A DNA stretch of 9,686 nt from Demequinaceae bacterium UBA4004 (GCA_002384765.1 DGBM01000041.1:10509-20194), one strand, 5' to 3'. Shown: positions 1 to 7,254, counted from the stretch's first letter. Numbers and translations are program-made. Notes: a model not told the origin generated them from the letters alone.

Positions 1-822
1 CAGGAGAACGAGGTCCTGCGGCGTACCGGTCGCAGGCGCACCTGCCGGGAAGAGATGTACCCGCTCGTCCGCGACCTGGCCGCCGAAGGGATCCCCGTGA
101 CGGTGACGTGCGGGGTGCGCGACCTCGCCCGCCAGCTCTACTCTCGCTGGTCGCTTCCCGGTCACCGACTCCCAGCTGCCCGAGGCGTACCTGGCCAACG
201 CGCTGTTCGACGCCCACCGCGAGGACCCTCAGTTCGGCTACCGCTAGCTTGCCGACGAGGCCAGGGACGCTCGCCACTCGCGTGTGACCGGACGATGTGG
301 CGGGTCTGCTCGCGCAACGGCTGGTGGAGTGCTTTCGCGAAGACGCGTGGGAAGAACGGCAAGAAGCCCGGCCCGTCGGTCCATCGACGACGTCGTGCAA
401 CGCTTCTTCACCGCCGACGACCCCAGCCAACTGTGGTTGGCGCCTACATCACCGAGCACAAGACGAGCGAGGGAAAACTCTACCTGCGTGCGATCAAGGA
501 CGTGTTCTCCAACCGGATCGTGGGCTACTCCATCAGCGACCGGATGAAGTCACGTCTTGCCGTGGACGCGCTGGCCAACACCGCGCCCCGCCGTGGCGAC
601 GTCGCCGGCTGCCTCCTGCACACCGACCGCGCGGGCAGTTCCGCTCCAGGAAGTTCGTCCGCGCCCTGCACCACCACGAGACGGTCGGCTCGATGGGAAA
701 GGGCGGCGCCCCGGCGACAACGCCGCCACGGAGTCGTTCCTCGCGCTACTGCAGAAGAACGTCCTCGGCGGCCGCACCTGGGCCACCCGCCAAGAGCTGC
801 GGATCGCGATCTTGACCTGGAC
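1..822 (+). pseudogene. IS3-A: decayed IS3-family transposase, 5' part (frameshifted, split by younger insertions)
   Basis: Conceptual translation shows conserved pieces of an IS3-family transposase in more than one frame. The first bases read QENEVLRR, the usual end of an OrfA, followed by an OrfB-like start at 55 (MYPLVRDLAAEGIPVTVTC). After about codon 33 the homology moves to another frame (around 160-250: LANALFDAHREDPQFGYR, then TAG). It resumes near 440 with ITEH, GKLYLRAIKDVFSNRIVGYS and later LLHTDR. The first catalytic Asp, expected in a (T/D)DITEH-type motif, is not encoded: the frame reads GAYITEH after an indel. The second, in the HTDR motif, is kept. A further shift follows, after which EVRPRPAP, NAATESFLALLQKNVLGG and TRQELRIAILTW read in another frame. 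The end of homology at 822 is the insertion point of IS3-B; the remainder is at 3835-3976. The gene is non-functional. The family call is from recalled sequence patterns, not a search. Confidence 0.85.
820..822. repeat. 3-bp target duplication of IS3-B, left copy (GAC)
   Basis: GAC directly precedes the TGAA that was originally the tip of IS3-B. The partner copy GAC is at 3835-3837, directly after the right end. Three-base duplications are usual for IS3-family insertions. The copies are now about 3 kb apart because IS1380 later inserted into the junction. Confidence 0.8.
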
Positions 823-826
823 TGAA
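822..826. repeat. 5-bp target duplication of the IS1380-family element, left copy (CTGAA)
   Basis: CTGAA precedes the left inverted repeat of the IS1380 element, and an identical CTGAA follows the right one at 2466-2470. The duplicated target contains the last base of the IS3-B target duplication plus the first four bases of IS3-B. Confidence 0.85.
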
Positions 827-2465
827 CCCTGATCCACCGGCGTTGATTCGGTAGCGGTCGATTCGGCGTGGGTCGAGCATGGGGGCGCGGTGGACGTGCG
901 GGTGCCGCCGGTCTGCCCGGCTCTTCCACGTGGTCGTCCTCGGTCTCGCCGCTGGGGCTGGGTTGTCAGATCGCGGCGGCGTCGGGTGGGCCGGTCGCGA
1001 CGGCGTGAAGGGTCTGCCAGTGCGCGGCCCATGGCCAGTGGGTGGGCAGGTGCAGGACGAGTCGTCGTCCGGTGGACGCGATCCGGGCAGGCACGTTGAT
1101 GATCTTGGTGCGCAGGGTGGCCCATCTGGCTTTCGTCATGTTGGCGGCGACCGCGGTGGCGCGGGCGATGTTGAACGCGATCACCGCGCAGGAGACCCAG
1201 GCGGCGTTCGCCGCGTACTTCCCGCTGGGCAGGTGGGCCAGCGGCCCGTCCTTGAGTTCGGCGATGACCTGTTCGACGATCGCGTGATCGCGGTGGCGTT
1301 GATCGGCCTCGACGATGCTCAGGGTGCTGTTGGTGATGAACGCGTGGTGCCGGTAGGCGGCGAACAGCTCGCCTTGCTCGGTCCCGTCGCCTGTCAGAGG
1401 TTGGAGCCTCTTGACCCTGCGCACGATCAACCGACACCTCACGTGCTGGTGCTTGCGGCGGGAGGTGAACGCGACGAAGGGCACCTCGGCGACCTCGGCG
1501 TCAGAGATCCAGCGTTGTTCGGCTTCCTCCCAGACCGCGTTCGGATACTCGATCGGCGCCCAGGCGTCCTCATCGATGCCGGCGATCGCGGCCACCACTT
1601 GTGGGTTCATCCGGGTCGTGACGCTGAACCAGGCGTCGTGGCGGATCGCGGTGCCGACGAAGCCGTAGCAGTAGTAGGCCGAGTCCGCCCGGCACAGGAC
1701 CCGCCCCCTTACGTCCGCGGCGCGGGCGGTGGTGATCGCCTGGGCCAGCATCCTGCCCGCCCCGGTGTGGGAAGCGACATTGCCGCGGCGCAGCCGAGCC
1801 CGGGCAATGACCGGCGCAGCGGTCGGTGTGGAGATCGTGGCGAGTTGGACGTTGAGGCCTCGAACGTGCGAGTAGCCGAACGCGGCCGCCTGCTTGGCAT
1901 AGCCGTGAACCTCGCGGATGGTGTCGTCGACATCGACGAACGCGATCCCATCCTCGGACCCAGCACCAGCTAGCAGCCCCGGCGCCTGTCGGGACAAGCC
2001 AGCCAGGAGCCGACCACCGACGGCATCGAGCTGCTGTACGTGCCCGTGGGTGAACGAGCGCAAGAACGTGCCCAACGTCGAGGGGGCACGAACCCGTGCG
2101 AACAGCCGGGCCATGCCGCCATGCCGGAGCAGATCGAGGTCATCGATCGAGTCGGCACCGGCAAGCATGCCGCCGACCACGCTGCTCGTCTTCGCCGACG
2201 CGTGGGCCGAATCGACGCTCAACCCCGCGTCGAGGAGGTCGTAGAAGCCAGCCGACTCGGCAAGTCGCAGCGCGGGCACCAGACCCGCCGCCGACACCAG
2301 ATTCGGATCATCGAAGACAGGCCGGAGCCTGTGAGAAGGTTTCACTTACGAGGTGCCCTTCTTGAGCAGGTGGGCGTTGACGTCGCAATCGACATCTTCC
2401 CTGCTCAGAAGGGCTCTCTCGTTCTACGCCACGCTCACCCGACCACGCGCCCCGGTGGATCAGGG
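827..2465 (-). mobile_element. IS1380-family insertion sequence, complete
   Basis: A 1,639-bp element is bounded by perfect 14-bp terminal inverted repeats: CCCTGATCCACCGG at 827-840 and its exact complement at 2452-2465. It is flanked by 5-bp direct repeats CTGAA, a duplication length in the range known for IS1380-family elements. It carries one transposase gene on the minus strand that fills nearly all of the element. Perfect ends, a perfect duplication and an uninterrupted gene indicate a recent and possibly still active insertion. It is the youngest event in the 1-4000 nest. Confidence 0.93.
966..2345 (-). CDS. IS1380-family transposase (DDE)
   Basis: This 459-residue protein has the length expected for an IS1380-family transposase and would catalyse cut-and-paste transposition of its own element. 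An RNase-H-like catalytic core is visible: an acidic cluster FVDVDDT at residues 137-142 supplies the first Asp. A second Asp lies in CRADSAYY (D221). The conserved C-terminal block HRDHAIVEQVIAELKDGPL (about 351-369) carries the Glu (E358), followed seven residues later by Lys (K365), like the YREK-type signature of the IS4/IS1380 superfamily. A following block LPSGKYAANAAWV is also typical. The start is GTG at 2345; I see no strong ribosome-binding site before it, so a slightly different start is possible. The frame is open throughout and no key residue appears lost. Confidence in the family is high. Confidence 0.93.
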   Translation of the reverse strand: MKPSHRLRPVFDDPNLVSAAGLVPALRLAESAGFYDLLDAGLSVDSAHASAKTSSVVGGMLAGADSIDDLDLLRHGGMARLFARVRAPSTLGTFLRSFTHGHVQQLDAVGGRLLAGLSRQAPGLLAGAGSEDGIAFVDVDDTIREVHGYAKQAAAFGYSHVRGLNVQLATISTPTAAPVIARARLRRGNVASHTGAGRMLAQAITTARAADVRGRVLCRADSAYYCYGFVGTAIRHDAWFSVTTRMNPQVVAAIAGIDEDAWAPIEYPNAVWEEAEQRWISDAEVAEVPFVAFTSRRKHQHVRCRLIVRRVKRLQPLTGDGTEQGELFAAYRHHAFITNSTLSIVEADQRHRDHAIVEQVIAELKDGPLAHLPSGKYAANAAWVSCAVIAFNIARATAVAANMTKARWATLRTKIINVPARIASTGRRLVLHLPTHWPWAAHWQTLHAVATGPPDAAAI

Positions 2466-2470
2466 CTGAA
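2466..2470. repeat. 5-bp target duplication of the IS1380-family element, right copy (CTGAA)
   Basis: Right copy of the CTGAA duplication (left copy 822-826). Its last four bases, TGAA, are also the first four bases of IS3-B, so IS3-B kept a complete left end despite being the target. Confidence 0.85.
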
Positions 2471-2481
2471 CCGCCCCGGGT

Positions 2482-3453
2482 TCAGTGGAGGGTGGGTTCT
2501 GCCATCTGAAGGGTCTCAGAAGGCTGTTGTGGGTGGTTGTTGTTGGTTTCTGCTTCGGTCGGGGGCATGTGGCCGATGGCGGAGTGCAGGCGGCGGTTGT
2601 TGTACCAGTCGACCCATTCCAGGGTGGCGATCTCGAGGTCGTCGAGTCCTCGCCAGGGGCCCTGCCTGCGGACCAGCTCGGTCTTGTACAGGCCGATGAC
2701 TGACTCGGCCAGGGCGTTGTCGTAGGAGTCCCCGACCGACCCGATCGACGCCAGCGCGCCGGCTGCGGCCAGCCGCTCGCTGTAGCTGATCGAGGTGTGC
2801 TGGGACCCGGCGTCGGAGTGGTGGATGACCCCGTCCACGCTGCGGCCGTTCTTGCTGCGCTGCCAGATCGCCATCTCCAGCGCGTCCAGGGGCAGCGCGG
2901 TGGTCATCGACCGCGACGTCCGCCAGCCCAGGATCCGGCGGGAGTACACATCGACCACGAACGCGACGTAGGCGAACCCCGCCCAGGTCGCCACGTAGGT
3001 GAAGTCCACGACCCACAGCTGGTCAGGGCGCTCGGCGACGAACCGACGCTCCACCAGGTCCTCAGGCCGCCGCGCCGCCGGGTCAGCCTTCGTGGTGCGC
3101 CGGCTGGCTCCGCGGACCGCACCGGCCAGGCCCGCCTGGCTCATCAGCCGCTCCACGGTGCACCGGGCGACCTCGACGCCCTCCCGGGTGAGCTGGCGCC
3201 ACACCTTGCGAGCCCCGTACACCCCGTAGTTGTCCTCGAACACCCGCTGGATCTCGACCACGAGCTCCGCGTCGCGAACCGCCCGGGCACACACCGGGCG
3301 CTTCCTCGCCGCGTAGTAGGTCTGCGGGGCGATCTGGCAGCCGTGCTCAGACAGCACGCGACAGATCGGCTCGACCCCGAAGACCACCTCACGGGCGTGC
3401 TCGCCCTCCCCGACGGTGACGGTGTCGTGGCGGTGCTCGTCGATGAACCTCAC
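2482..3453 (-). CDS. IS3-family transposase OrfB (catalytic subunit)
   Basis: The 323-residue frame encodes the IS3-family integrase-like catalytic domain. A HTH_21-like N-terminal region includes YGVYGARKVWRQL (about 76-88). It is followed by the DDE core: D150 in LWVVDFTYV, D214 in HHSDAGSQHT and E250 in DNALAES. The D214-E250 spacing of 35 intervening residues is the classical D(35)E arrangement. WVDWYNNRRLHSAIG near the C-terminus is a second family hallmark. The frame starts with GTG at 3453 and overlaps the end of orfA by four bases (GTGA), one base back relative to orfA. As in other IS3 elements, the active enzyme is probably an OrfAB fusion made by -1 frameshifting rather than free OrfB. 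No damage is seen. Confidence 0.93.
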   Translation of the reverse strand: MRFIDEHRHDTVTVGEGEHAREVVFGVEPICRVLSEHGCQIAPQTYYAARKRPVCARAVRDAELVVEIQRVFEDNYGVYGARKVWRQLTREGVEVARCTVERLMSQAGLAGAVRGASRRTTKADPAARRPEDLVERRFVAERPDQLWVVDFTYVATWAGFAYVAFVVDVYSRRILGWRTSRSMTTALPLDALEMAIWQRSKNGRSVDGVIHHSDAGSQHTSISYSERLAAAGALASIGSVGDSYDNALAESVIGLYKTELVRRQGPWRGLDDLEIATLEWVDWYNNRRLHSAIGHMPPTEAETNNNHPQQPSETLQMAEPTLH

Positions 3454-3782
3454 GAGCGTGGCGACGGGCGGTCGAGCTCCGCCGCGAAGAAAGCCGACGC
3501 CGTCTTCAAGATCGCGTTCGCACGCCGCAGCTCACGGTTCTCTGCCTCCAGCTCCTTGAGCCGCCTGCGCTCGTCAGTGGCCAGGCCCGGCCGGTCACCG
3601 GCATCGATCTGGGACTGCTTCACCCAGCCACGCATGGTGTCGCGATTGATCCCCAGCTGCTGTCCGACCCGGGTGCACGCCCCGGTCACACTCAGCTGGA
3701 GCTCCTCATCGGCAATCAGGTCCGCGACCAACCGGACCGCCCGGTCACGAACCTCGGCCGGATACTTCTTCGGGGCTGGCAT
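3450..3782 (-). CDS. IS3-family OrfA (HTH and leucine-zipper protein)
   Basis: This 110-residue protein is the DNA-binding first frame of IS3-B. The start is ATG at 3782, with AGGAGG at 3791-3796 eight bases upstream. Residues about 5-60 form the HTH_Tnp_1-type domain (KKYPAEVRDRAVRLV, then LGINRDTMRGWVKQ). Residues about 75-98 form a heptad-rich zipper (LKELEAENRELRRANAILKTA) of the kind that multimerises OrfA and OrfAB. It stops with TGA overlapping the GTG of orfB. In the family OrfA alone usually restrains transposition by competing for the ends. Confidence 0.92.
   Translation of the reverse strand: MPAPKKYPAEVRDRAVRLVADLIADEELQLSVTGACTRVGQQLGINRDTMRGWVKQSQIDAGDRPGLATDERRRLKELEAENRELRRANAILKTASAFFAAELDRPSPRS
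3486..3492 (-). promoter_or_regulatory. Candidate -1 frameshift site in orfA/orfB overlap (TTTCTTC)
   Basis: On the minus strand the orfA codons Ala-Phe-Phe (GCT TTC TTC) give the run TTTCTTC in the region where both frames are open. A one-base backward slip of the Phe tRNA from TTC to TTT is plausible and would enter orfB. IS3 elements commonly use such a site, but the motif is not the strongest known type and I did not identify a stimulatory structure. Confidence 0.3.
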
Positions 3783-3834
3783 GACGTCATCCTCCTAGGG
3801 ACATCGAATCCTCCACCAGACCCGGGGCGGTTCA

Positions 3835-3837
3835 GAC
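3835..3837. repeat. 3-bp target duplication of IS3-B, right copy (GAC)
   Basis: GAC directly after the right end of IS3-B; partner at 820-822. Joining one copy to the flanks restores the codons ACC TGG ACC GAA of the older transposase. Confidence 0.8.
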
Positions 3838-3976
3838 CGAACACGCCTACCACTGACACCGCAGACAAGCAGCCCTCGGCCGATTGACCCCCCTCGAGTA
3901 CGAGAACATCATGACCACACCTGCCACCCAAGGCAGCCTCACCCAGGCTGTCACCCGTTCGTGGAACAGTCCCTGA
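3835..3976 (+). pseudogene. IS3-A: decayed IS3-family transposase, 3' part
   Basis: This is the C-terminal remnant of the transposase whose 5' part ends at 822. Read in the frame continued from TTG ACC TGG AC at 812-822, it gives TEHAYH, then a TGA, then HRRQAALGRLTPLEYENIM and a final TGA at 3974-3976. These match the usual IS3-family tail (T-Y-H-R-R-R-R-Q..ALGRLTP-E-E), with one Arg codon turned into TGA. The remnant is therefore both interrupted and mutated. The IS3-A right terminus could be near 3995, where the complementary strand would begin TGACCCTTGCGG. This is a guess because the left end is outside the window. Confidence 0.85.
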
Positions 3977-4066
3977 GGTTATGCCGCAAGGGTCACCGTC
4001 GGGAGGTCTCCTAGCGCGTTCACGGAGCACGGGACGGAAACCACGGCACAGTTGGCATTGCGGCGG

Positions 4067-4954
4067 TCACGACGTCGCTCGTCGCAGGCTAACGCCCGCC
4101 CATTCTTCCCACAACAGTGCAAGACTCGCATAGTCTTTCCGGCCCATGCCGCGGCTTAGTGCGATCTCGTAAGGTGTGTGACTAGCCTGAATGGCAAATA
4201 GCGGCACACCAAGCTCCTGCGCCAGTGCAATAGCCAGGCTTGAGTCTTTTCGCGCGGCATCCATCGGCATGCCACCCTCGAAGTCCCCGCTCATGATTCG
4301 CTCCTGCACGCGGTGCGTGAGCGGGCGCAATAGTCCGGCCTCGGGATCCTGTAACAGTTCCGTTATTGCCTCCATCGACACCCCTGAACTGCGGGCGAGA
4401 GCGGCCGCTTCAACTAGCAGAACCATCAGCGAGTGAGCGACGGCGTTATTCACGACCTTTGCGGCCATGCCAGCTCCCAACTCGCCAAGCACGACGTACC
4501 TAGCACTCATGGCCTCGACCACGGGTAGGGCCATGCGCAGATCCTCCCTCGCTCCTCCCACGAGAAGGGTGCTCTTGCCCTGACGCATACCTTCGACGCC
4601 GCTCAAGATGGCGGCGTCCACCATTCGCACAGCGTTCTCGGCGGCCATCTTTGCGCATTTCCGGAGATCGGATGGATTCACTGTACTGGTCTCCAGCACC
4701 AAAGCGCCGGGGGGAAGTTTGCGCGCGAGTTGCGCCATGACCTCTGCTGAGACGGCTGGCGAGGGAAGAGAAAGTACGACGAGGTCGGTTGCAAGATCGC
4801 TCAATGATGCGACCACTTCGATACCGAGGCTTTGCGCAACTTCCCGACGTTCCTGATTGCTGTCATAACCGGTCACAGTAAAGGTAGCCCCGAGCCTCTC
4901 GGCCACCGCTGAACCCATATTGCCCAAACCCACAACACCGACGACGCTCGACAT
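4067..4954 (-). CDS. NAD(P)-dependent beta-hydroxyacid dehydrogenase (3-hydroxyisobutyrate dehydrogenase-like)
   Basis: A 295-residue member of the 6-phosphogluconate/3-hydroxyisobutyrate dehydrogenase superfamily. These enzymes oxidise a beta-hydroxyacid to the semialdehyde, or reverse (e.g. tartronate semialdehyde reduction). The N-terminal Rossmann fold has GLGNMG at residues 9-14 and Asp31 after the second strand, which favours NAD over NADP. The catalytic Lys is K166 in GAGMAAKVVNN with N170 nearby; KDSSLAIA at 236-243 is another family block. The substrate-loop motif is unusual: LSGVEGMRQGK (118-127) instead of the common SGG form. I chose ATG at 4954: GAGGG at 4960-4964 lies five bases upstream, and GVVGLGNMG then sits normally near the N-terminus. 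An in-frame GTG at 4966 would add four residues and overlap the upstream gene. It begins just past the aldehyde dehydrogenase stop, so the two are probably translationally coupled. The substrate is unknown. Confidence 0.88.
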   Translation of the reverse strand: MSSVVGVVGLGNMGSAVAERLGATFTVTGYDSNQERREVAQSLGIEVVASLSDLATDLVVLSLPSPAVSAEVMAQLARKLPPGALVLETSTVNPSDLRKCAKMAAENAVRMVDAAILSGVEGMRQGKSTLLVGGAREDLRMALPVVEAMSARYVVLGELGAGMAAKVVNNAVAHSLMVLLVEAAALARSSGVSMEAITELLQDPEAGLLRPLTHRVQERIMSGDFEGGMPMDAARKDSSLAIALAQELGVPLFAIQASHTPYEIALSRGMGRKDYASLALLWEEWAGVSLRRATS

Positions 4955-4955
4955 A

Positions 4956-6434
4956 TCAACCCTCACTCGCGGCGAAGGGATCGGCGAGATCCGCTGCCAA
5001 GTCGATCATGACGTTCTTCGTCCGAAGGTACTCATCCAAGGCCTCCTCGCCCCTCTCCCGACCGTGACCCGATTTCTTAACCCCACCGAACGGCGCTTGA
5101 GCGCCAGACAACCGGTAGGTGTTTACCCAAACAGTGCCTGCGACGATGCGATTCGCCACTCGGTGCGCCCGCTGCAGGCTCTGAGTCCAGATCCCCGATG
5201 CAAGGCCGAAGGAGGTCTCATTCGCGAGAGCTACCGCCTCATCTTCGTTGCGGAACGGAATCATCGACAGCACAGGGCCAAAGATCTCCTCCTGAGCGAG
5301 TCGACTGGAGTTGTCCACATCCGCGAATACGGTGGGCCTTATAAATAGACCTCTTCCCAGAGACGAGTCATCCAGAGGGGCGTCATTGGTCACCAGCCTG
5401 GCCCCCGACGCGCGACCAAGATCGACCATGGCACGGATGCGGTCATACTGAGGCTCGTTAGCCACGGGTCCCATTTGAGTCCGTCGGTCACGCGGGTCTC
5501 CCAACCGAATCCGGTTGGCACGGTCGCGCACCCCCTCAACCATCTCGCGGTAAACGGACTCGTGGACGAGCATTCGGGATCCGGCGATACAAGTCTGTCC
5601 ACCCGCCGAGAAGATTCCTGCCAAAGCACCGGTCACCGCGCGGTCCAAATCCGCGTCTTCAAAAACGATGTTGGGTGATTTTCCCCCGAGTTCCAGCGTC
5701 ACCGGCACAAGGCTTTGCGACGCAGCAGCGGCGATCGCCTGCCCCGTTGGGACGCTGCCAGTGAAACTAATTGTATCGACACCAGCGCTGGTGGTGAGGG
5801 CCACCCCACACTCGACGGCGCCGCTCACAACGTTGATGACGCCCGGCGGGAATCCAGCCTCCACAGTGATGCGAGCAAGTTCCATTGTACTTACTGAGGC
5901 GTGCTCACTCGGCTTGATCACCACGGTGCAACCGGCGGCAAGCGCTGGCGCCAACTTATTGGCCAGGAGTTGCATCGGAGAGTTCCACGCCGTGATGAGC
6001 GCCGCAACACCTACCGGCTGGCGAAGGGTGTAGTCGAACACATCTACGCGATCCATGGGAATGGTGCGCCCGTAGAGCTTGTCGGCATAACCAGCGAAGA
6101 AGCGATAGATCCGGGCAGCGAAGCGGACTTGCTGTGTGGTCTCAGAGATTAACTTGCCGTTATCGCGAGATTCCAATTGACCCATGACCTCTGCGCGCTC
6201 GTCCAATAGGTCTGCGAGACGGTTCATGAGCTGCGCACGCGCGATCCCACTGGTGGATGACCACCCCCCATCAAACGTCCTCGAGGCTACAGAGACCGCG
6301 TTCTGAACGTCCTCTGTCGTGGCGTCAGGAATCGAAGCGAATTCTTCCCTGGTGAACGGATCTACGACCGGTAGTCTGCGGTTCGCCATCGCGTCGACGA
6401 ACTCGCCGCCCACCAGCATCTGGTAGTCAGTCAT
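4956..6434 (-). CDS. Aldehyde dehydrogenase (NAD(P)+-dependent, ALDH superfamily)
   Basis: A 492-residue protein of normal length for a soluble ALDH, which oxidises an aldehyde to the carboxylic acid. All catalytic landmarks are present: N151 in ITAWNSP, K174 in VVIKPSE (cofactor binding), FTGS at 224-227, general base E248 in VTLELGGKSPN, nucleophile C282 in GGQTCIAGSR, E383 in QEEIFGP, and FGGVKKSGHGRE near the end. The AWNSP variant and overall layout resemble the betaine/hydroxymuconic-semialdehyde-type branch, but the substrate cannot be assigned. The start is ATG at 6434 with GAGGAGG at 6439-6445, four bases upstream. It is the first gene of a two-gene operon with the beta-hydroxyacid dehydrogenase, whose start is one base beyond this gene's TGA. 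GC of a sampled stretch (5881-5940) is 35/60, below that of the neighbouring IS DNA, which hints at separate ancestry. Confidence 0.95.
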   Translation of the reverse strand: MTDYQMLVGGEFVDAMANRRLPVVDPFTREEFASIPDATTEDVQNAVSVASRTFDGGWSSTSGIARAQLMNRLADLLDERAEVMGQLESRDNGKLISETTQQVRFAARIYRFFAGYADKLYGRTIPMDRVDVFDYTLRQPVGVAALITAWNSPMQLLANKLAPALAAGCTVVIKPSEHASVSTMELARITVEAGFPPGVINVVSGAVECGVALTTSAGVDTISFTGSVPTGQAIAAAASQSLVPVTLELGGKSPNIVFEDADLDRAVTGALAGIFSAGGQTCIAGSRMLVHESVYREMVEGVRDRANRIRLGDPRDRRTQMGPVANEPQYDRIRAMVDLGRASGARLVTNDAPLDDSSLGRGLFIRPTVFADVDNSSRLAQEEIFGPVLSMIPFRNEDEAVALANETSFGLASGIWTQSLQRAHRVANRIVAGTVWVNTYRLSGAQAPFGGVKKSGHGRERGEEALDEYLRTKNVMIDLAADLADPFAASEG

Positions 6435-7248
6435 TGCTCCTCCTCAGTTCAAACGTGCTAGGGGTGCGACCAGTAATGAGCGAACACGGATCAGTTCTCT
6501 ACTGCGGGAAGCGATCCAGCTCGGGGTTACTTTCAAACGCGCTCCGGGATATTCTTGCGCTCGACGCTGCACATTTCAGAGCCCACATAATGCGAGCCCA
6601 GAGTCGCCGAACTTCTGAATGAGAGTCCTCTCCTTCTGGGCTAGAGAACCAGCGTTCTAAGGGGCTGCCGCACGGGATGCGTGACCAATCGGCGCACGGA
6701 CGCTGCGGCGCTCCGGCAAGAGGACAGACGGCGCTCCATGCACTTGCCCCTTGTCGTCTCCGGCCCGTAAACGGCGACCGACGCGTACTCGGGTACATCT
6801 TGGGTGCAAATTGGATACATCGCAAGTGCCAGTGGAGAAGCGAGGGGCGGCCCCGACCAAGCTCCGCTTCGCCTGCCCATGCAAGGACCACCACCACGGT
6901 CAACACTCTGTCTGGCACGGCAGTGAGTCGTCCCCGCGCAAGCGCGAAACTCTCGTTACACGGAGGATGGCGGATATGGGAGGACCTCAAGCTGAGCGAG
7001 GACTTGCATGAGCGAGGCCCTCGGATGGGGGTGGCGCGGAGGGTCCCAGCGACGAGGAGACATGGAACCCGACCCCCGTCGTTGTCGTAGAGGTCGTCAA
7101 CTCGTGGTTGGCCGGTGAGACTTGCTCGATCGAGCTGCCGAAACTCCCTACGGTGCTCCTGTCTCCATTCGGCGTGGCGTGCTCAACCTCCACCAGCGTC
7201 CCGAGAGAGTGGGATGCGATGTCGTCCCCGACGCAGTTCATGGCATCG
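6435..7248. other. About 0.8 kb without a supportable gene, upstream of the dehydrogenase operon
   Basis: Several overlapping open frames exist on both strands (for example 6499-6990 minus, 6677-7090 plus, 6751-7011 plus). None has a recognisable domain combined with a convincing ribosome-binding site. The part next to 6434 must carry the operon promoter, but I cannot pick out a convincing -35/-10 pair. The stretch includes two copies of GGRTACATC at 6791-6799 and 6813-6821. The right end (6987-7248) is open on both strands across the IS481 insertion point. Confidence 0.5.
6791..6821. repeat. Direct 9-bp repeat GGGTACATC / GGATACATC, 22 bp apart
   Basis: GGGTACATC at 6791-6799 and GGATACATC at 6813-6821 differ at one base and start 22 bases apart, about two helical turns. 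They lie some 360 bp upstream of the aldehyde dehydrogenase start. Such spacing is compatible with a regulator binding site, but chance is not excluded. Confidence 0.25.
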
Positions 7249-7254
7249 TCTAGT
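7249..7254. repeat. 6-bp target duplication of the IS481-family element, left copy (TCTAGT)
   Basis: TCTAGT directly precedes the left inverted repeat, and the identical hexamer follows the right one at 8332-8337. It fits the NCTAGN target known for IS481. Confidence 0.85.

Larger units (their letters stand above)
2467..3834 (-). mobile_element. IS3-B: complete IS3-family insertion sequence
   Basis: A 1,368-bp element begins with TGAACCGCCCCGGG at 2467 and ends with the exact complement of these 14 bases at 3821-3834. Extended to 25 bases the terminal repeats match at 22 positions. It holds two overlapping genes, orfA (3450-3782) and orfB (2482-3453), both on the minus strand, the standard IS3 arrangement. 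The 3-bp duplication GAC lies at 820-822 and 3835-3837. The left copy was displaced when IS1380 jumped into the tip. The orfB stop codon lies within the left inverted repeat. The element appears intact and may be active. Confidence 0.93.

Noticed and set aside
550..1437. Minus-strand open frame of 295 codons
   Set aside because: It spans the IS3-A/IS1380 boundary, partly shifted relative to the true IS1380 transposase frame, and has Arg/Pro-rich shadow composition.
879..1973. Long plus-strand open frame of 364 codons
   Set aside because: It lies antisense to the IS1380 transposase, has low-complexity Gly/Arg/Asp-rich composition and no recognisable domain. It is a shadow of a high-GC gene.
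2797..3798. Plus-strand open frame of 333 codons
   Set aside because: Antisense to orfA and orfB of IS3-B, which have clear catalytic motifs; no domain of its own.
6499..6990. Minus-strand open frame of 163 codons upstream of the ALDH
   Set aside because: No domain, biased composition and no ribosome-binding site at the proposed start. Kept only as part of the gene-less stretch.
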